This document shows, in pieces, positions 1 to 5,269 of a stretch of DNA of 7,000 nt (positions are counted from its first letter, which is position 1; each line of letters begins with the position of its first letter). The notes under the pieces are model-generated. The model did not search any database. It saw only the letters and a program-made list of their open reading frames with translations, and was not told the origin of the DNA. Source of the DNA: Peptococcaceae bacterium UBA3933 (GTDB taxonomy: Bacteria; Bacillota; Peptococcia; Peptococcales; BICA1-8); assembly GCA_002385805.1 (NCBI GenBank), contig DGEF01000054.1, forward strand, positions 1 through 7,000, in the 5' to 3' direction. The translations under genes and the position numbers were made by a program.

Positions 1-197
1 GTAATATTCAAACCAGACCATTATGGGGATTAATTCATCAGCAAAAACCTTATTCAAATAATCAAACATACGATATCGAAAAGGCCTACTTCTATGTAAA
101 AAATTTGATAAATCTGCCTTGTAGCAGTAGTTTAAGATATGAAGAGATAGAAGTAGTGCTGGAGCAATTAAAAGTAAATCATCAGGGCAAAAGGTGA
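1..197 (+). CDS. Nucleotide-sugar aminotransferase, LegC/DegT-like, C-terminal end (5' partial)
   Basis: The gene enters from the left edge. The open frame has its first whole codon at position 3 and gives 64 residues before TGA at 195-197. The visible tail has TRPLW at residues 4-8, HQQKPY at 12-17, QTYDIEKA at 21-28 and LPCSSSL at 38-44. It ends in a short helix typical of the C-terminal lobe of fold-type I PLP aminotransferases. From memory of the family, the pattern of RP-W, QKPY and LPCS-SL matches LegC-type enzymes of the DegT/DnrJ/EryC1/StrS group. These aminate a UDP-linked 4-keto-6-deoxy sugar on the way to legionaminic acid or related amino sugars. The PLP-binding lysine lies outside the window, so activity cannot be judged. 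The next gene starts 10 bases after the stop, so co-transcription is likely. A DegT aminotransferase with another sugar substrate is the main alternative. Confidence 0.75.
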   Translation, partial: NIQTRPLWGLIHQQKPYSNNQTYDIEKAYFYVKNLINLPCSSSLRYEEIEVVLEQLKVNHQGKR

Positions 198-201
198 GGA
201 G
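196..201 (+). promoter_or_regulatory. Ribosome binding site supporting a TTG start
   Basis: GAGGAG lies 6 bases before TTG at 208 and overlaps the stop codon of the upstream aminotransferase. This supports the TTG as the start, since the protein then begins with the normal MKILFVST first strand of a glycosyltransferase Rossmann fold. The overlap also suggests translational coupling to the upstream gene. Confidence 0.75.
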
Positions 202-207
202 TTTAAG

Positions 208-1332
208 TTGAAAATATTGTTTGTTTCTACAATATCGAATACTATTAATGCCTTTTTAATTCCCCATATACAACTTCTGCTTAAACAGGGGCACAAGGTT
301 GACATCGCTTGTAATGTTGAGCAGGAGATAAGTCCGTTACTTATAAATCTCGGTTGCAAGGTGCATGAGATTGCATTTCAACGCTCTCCTTTGAACAGAG
401 ATAATTTTATGGCCTATCAAAAAATCAAAAGGTTGGTTTTATCCGAGGAATATGAATTAATACATACCCATACTCCCGTAGCCTCTTTTTTAACCAGGTT
501 GGCCTGTAAGGATATTAGTAAGATTAAAATTTTATATACTGCCCATGGCTTCCATTTTTATAAAGGAGCACCGATTATTAACTGGTTGGTTTATTATCCT
601 CTTGAGAAGTTAGCGGCAAGATGGACTGATGGTTTAATTACGATGAATGAGGAAGATTTTAATATAGCCAAAAAGTTACAGTTAAGAAATAGAACGAAAG
701 TTTACAAGGTTAATGGGGTAGGTATAAACTTTGAAAATTTTCAACCTGTGACTCTGGAAGAAAAAAGGGAATTAAGAAAGCAATATGGATATAATGGTAA
801 TGATTTTATCTTAATCTATGCAGCTGAGTTGAACTATAATAAACATCAAGATCTATTAATTGAATCAATAAGGATACTAAAGGATAAGATACCACATTTA
901 AAGTTATTATTAGCTGGTAGTGGCCAATTCATCGACAGATATAAGGAACAGATCAAGAGGCTAAATTTGGGAAAAAACGTACACCTTTTAGGTTACCGAG
1001 ATGATATTGCAAATCTCCTGAAAATATCCGATCTTGCTGTTTCGTCATCAAGGCGTGAAGGCTTACCAGTTAATGTTATGGAGGCCATGGCAGTAGGCCT
1101 TCCCTTAGTAGTGACTGATTGCCGAGGTAATCGAGATTTAGTAAAGAATGGACAAAACGGTTATGTGGTGGGTACAAATGATGGCCACGGCTTTGCCAAT
1201 GCGATCGAAAAGATATATTTTTCAACAGATTTAAAAAAGGCTTTCGGGGAAGAAAGCCGTAAGCTAGTAAAAACATATTCGTGGGAGAAGGTTAAAGAAC
1301 AAATGGCGAATATATACCTAAACGAGGTGTAG
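208..1332 (+). CDS. Glycosyltransferase family 4 (GT-B fold), EpsD-like
   Basis: Predicted cytosolic or membrane-associated GT-B enzyme of 374 residues that would add a sugar from a nucleotide donor to a lipid-linked glycan. The N-terminal acceptor domain begins with KILFVSTISN at residues 2-11. It carries HTHTPVASF at 86-94 and TAHGFHFYKG at 111-120, a signature I associate with EpsD/PglA-like transferases of capsule and exopolysaccharide clusters. The C-terminal donor domain covers about residues 200-350. It has LLLAGSGQ at 233-240, LLGYRDDI at 260-267 and the EX7E retaining motif at Glu284 and Glu292, followed by TDCRGNRDLV at 303-312. The length is normal for family GT4. The start is TTG at 208, chosen for the GAGGAG upstream and the complete first beta strand. 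The stop is 4 bases before the next gene, so the two are almost certainly co-translated. AT-rich composition points to a strain-variable cassette. Donor and acceptor sugars are unknown. Confidence 0.9.
   Translation: MKILFVSTISNTINAFLIPHIQLLLKQGHKVDIACNVEQEISPLLINLGCKVHEIAFQRSPLNRDNFMAYQKIKRLVLSEEYELIHTHTPVASFLTRLACKDISKIKILYTAHGFHFYKGAPIINWLVYYPLEKLAARWTDGLITMNEEDFNIAKKLQLRNRTKVYKVNGVGINFENFQPVTLEEKRELRKQYGYNGNDFILIYAAELNYNKHQDLLIESIRILKDKIPHLKLLLAGSGQFIDRYKEQIKRLNLGKNVHLLGYRDDIANLLKISDLAVSSSRREGLPVNVMEAMAVGLPLVVTDCRGNRDLVKNGQNGYVVGTNDGHGFANAIEKIYFSTDLKKAFGEESRKLVKTYSWEKVKEQMANIYLNEV
1233..1258 (-). terminator. Terminator-like hairpin on the minus strand, inside a + strand gene
   Basis: Read on the minus strand, GGCTTTC, a six-base loop TTCCCC and GAAAGCC form a perfect 7-base-pair stem, followed at once by six T residues (the A run at 1233-1238 on the + strand). 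That is the layout of a rho-independent terminator, with four G-C pairs in the stem. It lies in the last 100 bases of the first glycosyltransferase and encodes part of its C-terminal helix. No minus-strand gene is visible to be terminated. It could therefore limit antisense transcription, or be chance. Confidence 0.3.
1324..1329 (+). promoter_or_regulatory. Ribosome binding site supporting a second TTG start
   Basis: GAGGTG lies 7 bases before TTG at 1337, inside the last codons of the upstream glycosyltransferase. No ATG or GTG with similar support is near. The TTG start yields VKILFLRSQ, a normal first strand for this fold. The site being embedded in the upstream gene favours translational coupling. 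Confidence 0.7.
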
Positions 1333-1336
1333 TGAA

Positions 1337-2254
1337 TTGGTTAAGATATTGTTTTTGCGGAGTCAGAAAGCGTATCTGCCCGAAGTTGACGCCTATGTAA
1401 AGTATTTTAACAGCAAAAAGGAATTTCAGGCCTATGATTCTTCAAGGATAAAAGGCGAATATAAACTTGATGAATTTGATGTTATCTGGGAATTCAAAGG
1501 ATTGGGTGGTGTTAATACCAAGGAAAAGGTTCTCGTACATGAGTATGCGTCACTATCTACAGGAGGATTTCCCAAAATTAAAAATGCAGTTAAGAAGTGG
1601 TTAAACCCGAAACCTGATTTAAGGATATTTTTAAATGCTAATGTCAAAGACGGATTTGGATTTAATGATGGTATAGATTACTGTTTTAGAGATATGGGAA
1701 TAGATGAAAGTTTTATCAAATTAAATACTAAGAAGGAATATGAATTTGTATATGTTGGCGCTATTTGTAAAAGCAGAGGGATTGATAATTTTCTAAAAAT
1801 ATTTACAGAAAAGGACAACGGAAAAATTTGTTTAGTTGGAAAAGTTGAGGATTGTATTTATAATATGTATAAAAACAATCCCAGTATTATATTCACTGGC
1901 AAGGTCCCCTATTCAGAAGTGCCGCACATTGCTTCTAAAGCAGTATATGGGATAAATTATATGCCGGATAAATATCCGTACAATATCCAGACATCTACAA
2001 AACTCCTGGAATATTTAGCACTCGGGCTGAAAGTAGTTACCACTGATTATACATGGGTCAGGCAGTTTGAGGAAAAGCATGATTGTTCATTTTATAAGCT
2101 GGATCATGATAATTTAAGATTTGATCTTAATGAAATCAACAAGTTCCAATATGAGTCCAATTATGTAACGGACAGTTTTCTTTGGGAAAAGATAATTGCG
2201 AAGTCAAAGATAGAAGAAAAAATTAAAGAAAATCTGCAAAGGCGGAATGTATGA
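1337..2254 (+). CDS. Divergent GT-B glycosyltransferase
   Basis: Predicted glycosyltransferase of 305 residues, shorter than the usual 350-400 of family GT4. It begins with VKILFLRSQ at residues 2-10. The N-terminal domain is compact and not strongly recognisable. The C-terminal half looks like a GT4 donor domain: EFVYVGAICKSRGIDNFL at 136-153 matches the common 'YVG-x-RGI-x-L' entry, KICLVGK at 163-169 follows, and STKLLEYLALGLKVVTTD at 220-237 corresponds to the donor-binding loop. Only the second Glu of EX7E (Glu225) is present; the first position, residue 217, is Ile. That substitution is seen in related transferases and does not by itself mean inactivity. No signal peptide or membrane segment is apparent. 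The gene starts 4 bases after its neighbour, so it very likely acts in the same glycan pathway. Substrate is unknown. Confidence is good for the fold and modest for catalytic activity. Confidence 0.75.
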   Translation: MVKILFLRSQKAYLPEVDAYVKYFNSKKEFQAYDSSRIKGEYKLDEFDVIWEFKGLGGVNTKEKVLVHEYASLSTGGFPKIKNAVKKWLNPKPDLRIFLNANVKDGFGFNDGIDYCFRDMGIDESFIKLNTKKEYEFVYVGAICKSRGIDNFLKIFTEKDNGKICLVGKVEDCIYNMYKNNPSIIFTGKVPYSEVPHIASKAVYGINYMPDKYPYNIQTSTKLLEYLALGLKVVTTDYTWVRQFEEKHDCSFYKLDHDNLRFDLNEINKFQYESNYVTDSFLWEKIIAKSKIEEKIKENLQRRNV

Positions 2255-2327
2255 CAAATGGTACAATAGGGATTTGTTTGAACAAGATAGATTCGGGGTC
2301 TGGCATAAAAATTTTAGGTTAGAGTAA
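2247..2327 (+). pseudogene. Possible stub of a lost gene, 26 codons
   Basis: An ATG at 2247, overlapping the end of the second glycosyltransferase in another frame, opens 26 codons ending at TAA 2325-2327, with a second TAA directly after. The peptide starts MYDKWYNRDLFEQ and continues through RFGVWHKNF. Its rich mix of aromatic and charged residues looks more like real protein than random AT-rich DNA. AAGGCGG at 2239-2245 is a ribosome-site-like sequence but sits only one base from this ATG. It is better spaced (5 bases) for the ATG at 2251, which opens a less protein-like 23-codon frame (2251-2322, TAG). I do not recognise the family. The best reading is the start of a gene, perhaps another glycosyltransferase or modifying enzyme, truncated by deletion. 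A short coupled peptide or chance are alternatives. Confidence 0.3.
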
Positions 2328-2365
2328 TAAGATATTATTAAACCCAGGAAGGGCGTTTTTGTATG

Positions 2366-2371
2366 TATAAT
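2366..2371 (+). promoter_or_regulatory. Possible -10 element ahead of the flippase gene
   Basis: A perfect TATAAT lies 44 bases before the flippase start, in the 161-base gap between genes. No good -35 box is present at 16-18 bases upstream; the nearest weak match, TTAAAC at 2338-2343, is 22 bases away. The gap is AT-rich, so a TATAAT can arise by chance. It is noted because this is the longest intergenic gap in the window and could hold an internal promoter. No terminator-like hairpin was found in the same gap. Confidence 0.25.
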
Positions 2372-2415
2372 GGGAAGAGCAATATTTTATTCTGATTGGA
2401 AAGGTAAAGCAATGT

Positions 2416-3945
2416 ATGAAAAAGACAGCTTTAATCATTATGGTACTAACGATAGCATCCAAACTAATAGGTTTTTTGCGAGAACTAACTTTATCTTATT
2501 TTTACGGAGCATCCGATATTAGCGATGCTTATTTAATTGCGCTGACGATACCCAGTGTTATTTTTTCTTTTATAGGAACTGGTTTAGTCACAAGTTATAT
2601 TCCGCTTTATAGTAGTATAGAACAGGAAAAAGGTATTCAATCTGCGGTTCGCTTCACGAATAATCTAATCAATTGTATCTTTCTTATTTGTACTGTTTTT
2701 ATTTTTTGGGGCCTGGTTTTTACTGAGTTTCTGGTAAAAATGTTTGCTTTGGGTTTTACTGGTGAAACACTAAAACTGGCTGTTTTGTTTACTAGGATTA
2801 TGCTTTTCGGGATATTTTTTACCGGAGTTGTGCACATCTTTACAGGCTTTTTGCAAATAAAAAACAACTATATTATTCCGGCTCTTGTTGGTTTCCCATT
2901 TAATTTAATAATTATCTTTTTTATTGTTATTAGTTCAAAAGGCAATTTAGTAACACTTGCTATAGGAAGTGTCTTAGCAACTTTTTCTCAACTTCTTCTA
3001 TTAATACCTTATATTCGTAGGGAAGGTTTTCGGTATAATTTTATCCTTGACAGAAGCGATGAATATTTAAGAAAATTGGTATATTTATCTCTTCCAATCA
3101 TGATAGGCGTTTCTATTAATCAAATAAATGTCCTAGTCGATAGAACACTTGCATCACAAATTGTGGAGGGAGGCATTTCAGCATTAAACTACGCAAATAG
3201 GCTGAATTTATTTGTGCAAGGGTTATTTGTTTTATCTATAGCTACCGTGATGTATCCGATGATTTCAAAAAAGGTGGCTGAAAAAAATATCGTTGGGTTA
3301 AAAAAAGTATTGTCTGAATCCATAAGTGGCATCAATTTATTGGTCATTCCGGCTACAGTAGGAGCCATGATTTTTGCCGAGCCGATCGTGAGGCTGTTAT
3401 TTGGGCGAGGAGCATTTGATGAGCAAGCGGTTTCATTAACCTCTATTGCCTTGTTTTTTTATTCAATAGGTATGGTAGGGTATGGGCTGAGAGAAATATT
3501 GTCGAGAGCTTTTTATTCCTTGCAGGATACTAAAACGCCAATGATTAATGCTACTATAGCAGTAGTCTTGAATATTATTCTAAACATCATCCTTTCCAGA
3601 TTCATGGGGATCGGTGGTTTGGCGCTTGCGACCAGTATTTCGGCCTTGTTTTGTACGTTTTTGTTGTTCATTAGTCTCAGAAAAAAGATCGGTCGCTTTG
3701 GCTTAAAGGATATGTCCATTTCTTCGGTGAAAATAATAATTGCGTCCATAATTATGGGGTTTGTTGCTAAAACGGCCAATGGCGCTTTATTAAACTCGAT
3801 TGGGGAAAACCTTGCTTTGTTAGGGTCCATTGGGATCGGCGCTGTTTTTTACTTCGGGTTAATCTACTTTATGAGAATTAAAGAGGTAGAGGAAATTATA
3901 TTTCAGATCAAGAAAGAAATAAGGAGAGTAATAGCAGAGCATTAG
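2416..3945 (+). CDS. murJ: MurJ/MviN-family lipid-linked glycan flippase
   Basis: Polytopic inner-membrane protein of 509 residues, a normal length for the MOP-superfamily MurJ/MviN group. These move lipid II or related undecaprenyl-linked glycans to the outer face of the membrane. Hydrophobic segments run almost throughout, for example about residues 40-60, 85-107, 123-145, 154-172, 180-199, 304-328, 343-357, 379-394, 400-420, 436-451 and 468-486. Family landmarks are SKLIGFLREL at 15-24, SDAYLIAL at 36-43, NYANRLNLF at 258-266, LLFGRGAFD at 327-335 and SRAFYSLQDTKTP at 363-375. Compared with E. coli MurJ as I recall it, Arg24, Asp39 and Arg270 have counterparts (Arg22, Asp37, Arg262), Arg18 is Lys16, and the site of Arg52 is Phe50. 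ATG 2416 is chosen because it gives the usual MKKTALII start, with GGAAAGG 11 bases upstream. The setting suggests export of this locus's polysaccharide unit, a Wzx-like job, rather than or besides housekeeping lipid II flipping. That role is inference. Confidence 0.92.
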   Translation: MKKTALIIMVLTIASKLIGFLRELTLSYFYGASDISDAYLIALTIPSVIFSFIGTGLVTSYIPLYSSIEQEKGIQSAVRFTNNLINCIFLICTVFIFWGLVFTEFLVKMFALGFTGETLKLAVLFTRIMLFGIFFTGVVHIFTGFLQIKNNYIIPALVGFPFNLIIIFFIVISSKGNLVTLAIGSVLATFSQLLLLIPYIRREGFRYNFILDRSDEYLRKLVYLSLPIMIGVSINQINVLVDRTLASQIVEGGISALNYANRLNLFVQGLFVLSIATVMYPMISKKVAEKNIVGLKKVLSESISGINLLVIPATVGAMIFAEPIVRLLFGRGAFDEQAVSLTSIALFFYSIGMVGYGLREILSRAFYSLQDTKTPMINATIAVVLNIILNIILSRFMGIGGLALATSISALFCTFLLFISLRKKIGRFGLKDMSISSVKIIIASIIMGFVAKTANGALLNSIGENLALLGSIGIGAVFYFGLIYFMRIKEVEEIIFQIKKEIRRVIAEH

Positions 3946-4033
3946 TCGTAGGCATTTATTACGTCAGTGTGGTATTGGAGAAGAGCATCAGGAGGTCTGA
4001 ACAAAGTAACCAGAGAGGAGTGAGGGAGGAAAT
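3946..4033 (+). other. Intergenic gap with strong ribosome binding site
   Basis: This 88-base gap separates the flippase from the third glycosyltransferase. It is purine-rich at its right end, with GAGAGGAG at 4013-4020 and GGAGG at 4025-4029, the latter only 4 bases before the ATG at 4034. A further AGGAGG near 3991 has no useful start codon after it. No convincing promoter, hairpin terminator or small gene is seen. The shift from AT-rich to more GC-rich sequence begins around here, so it is a candidate recombination junction. Confidence 0.5.
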
Positions 4034-5185
4034 ATGATTAGAGTGGCCATCTTCATTTCCGAAGTCAAGGAGAAGGGGTCGGATCAGACGGCTTCTGATT
4101 TATCTTTTTATCTGGCGAAAGAATATCAATGTTTTGTCTTGGTAGATGGACAAGCCAGTGCTGACTTTTCTAATGGTGGTGAATTAATCAATATAGTGAC
4201 AAAGAATCCGCTTAAAAAGTTATATCAGTTGAAGCAGTTTAAAAAAGAAAACGCCATTGCCGCAACGATTAGTTTCACGATTTGGCCCAATTTATTAAAT
4301 ATTTTCACCAGAACCAATGATAAAATTATCATTTCCGTGCGGGAGCCGCTTCCCATCGGTCGGTTCGGGATCCGGAAAGAAATCGAACATTTTCTCAAAA
4401 AACAGTACTACAAAAAGGTGGATTTAATCGTTGTGCCTCTTCACGGAATCAAGCAGGAATTGATCGAAGAATATCATTTGAAAAAAGAGAAGGTGAAAGT
4501 GATCTATAATCCGATTGATACCGAAAAGATCCGGACCTTAGCTGAGGAAAAAATAGAAAAGAGCTATCGGGATTTCTTTGCTCATCCGGTAGTGGTGAAT
4601 GTGGGCGAGCTAACGAGAGAGAAGGGACAACGGCAATTAATCAAGGCCTTTACGAAAGTAAAGGAAGAGTTTCCAGGAGCAAAACTGCTGCTTTTAGGGG
4701 ACGGATATCTAAAAGAATATTTGCGGCAGTTGGTAGCTGATTTAGAGTTGGAAAACGACGTTATTTTCCACACTTCGAACAATCCCTATAAATACCTGGC
4801 CAGAGCGACGGTTGCTGTTTTCCCGTCTTTATATGAAGATTACCCCCATGAATTATCAGAAGCAATGGTCTGTGGCGTTCCGGTGATTGCCACCGATTGC
4901 CGGGGTGGGCACCGGGAATTCCTCGCTCCTGATACGCTGGCTGGCGGCCCTAAAGAGATTAGCGGGATCGAAGAAGCAAAATACGGCACCTTGATTCCGG
5001 TTTGCGAAGGGGGAATTTCTAATTATGTGGAAAATTTGACGGAAGGGGAGCACATTATCGCTAAAAGTATCATTAGGGTGATTAAAGGGAAAGAGGCTTA
5101 CCAGAAGCGGGCGGATCGGGCGGCGGCCAGAATGAAGGCCTTTAGCAAGGTTAGCATTATGGAGCAATGGAGCGAGTTGTTGTAG
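4034..5185 (+). CDS. Glycosyltransferase family 4 (GT-B fold)
   Basis: Predicted retaining glycosyltransferase of 383 residues, normal for GT4 enzymes that extend undecaprenyl-linked polysaccharide units at the cytosolic membrane face. The N-terminal domain holds SVREPLP at residues 101-107 and a helix before LIVVPLHGIKQEL at 131-143. VIYNPID at 156-162 is the classic inter-domain link. The donor domain starts at VVNVGELTREKGQRQLIKAF (187-206), with Arg195 and Lys197 at the usual phosphate-binding positions. LLLLGDGYLKEYL spans 218-230. FPSLYEDYPHELSEAM at 263-278 contains the EX7E pair Glu268 and Glu276, then GVPVIATDCRGGHREFL at 281-297. The segment ending YGTLIPV at 317-323 fits capsule-type members. 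ATG 4034 follows GGAGG closely. GC content is intermediate and uneven, with more GC-rich codons than the genes to the left. The sugar transferred is unknown. Confidence 0.92.
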   Translation: MIRVAIFISEVKEKGSDQTASDLSFYLAKEYQCFVLVDGQASADFSNGGELINIVTKNPLKKLYQLKQFKKENAIAATISFTIWPNLLNIFTRTNDKIIISVREPLPIGRFGIRKEIEHFLKKQYYKKVDLIVVPLHGIKQELIEEYHLKKEKVKVIYNPIDTEKIRTLAEEKIEKSYRDFFAHPVVVNVGELTREKGQRQLIKAFTKVKEEFPGAKLLLLGDGYLKEYLRQLVADLELENDVIFHTSNNPYKYLARATVAVFPSLYEDYPHELSEAMVCGVPVIATDCRGGHREFLAPDTLAGGPKEISGIEEAKYGTLIPVCEGGISNYVENLTEGEHIIAKSIIRVIKGKEAYQKRADRAAARMKAFSKVSIMEQWSELL

Positions 5186-5198
5186 TAAAATGTGGCGG

Positions 5199-5228
5199 CT
5201 GTAAATAAAAGCGAAACCCTGATATAAT
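5199..5228 (+). promoter_or_regulatory. Extended -10 promoter candidate for the dehydratase gene
   Basis: TGATATAAT at 5220-5228 is a perfect extended -10 (TG, one base, TATAAT). A modest -35 match, CTGTAA at 5199-5204, lies 18 bases upstream; extended -10 promoters need little -35 contact. Transcription would begin near 5235, leaving a leader of about 35 bases before the start codon. It lies in the 84-base gap after the third glycosyltransferase, where the base composition also changes. This suggests the dehydratase begins its own transcription unit even if read-through also occurs. Confidence 0.5.
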
Positions 5229-5250
5229 AAGAATAATCATATTAATCCTG

Positions 5251-5256
5251 AAGGAG
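5251..5256 (+). promoter_or_regulatory. Ribosome binding site candidate for the dehydratase
   Basis: AAGGAG lies 13 bases before GTG at 5270, somewhat far, and 22 bases before the in-frame TTG at 5279. TTG at 5265, nearer to it, is out of frame and hits a stop after seven codons. A second weak site, GGGGTG at 5267-5272, lies 6 bases before TTG 5279. The start is therefore GTG 5270 or TTG 5279, differing by three residues. Confidence 0.45.
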
Positions 5257-5269
5257 ATTTCGGCTTGGG

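Noticed and set aside
2338..2360. Possible terminator between the second glycosyltransferase and the flippase (CCC, GGG, then a T run)
   Set aside because: Only three base pairs can form before the T run, too weak for an intrinsic terminator.
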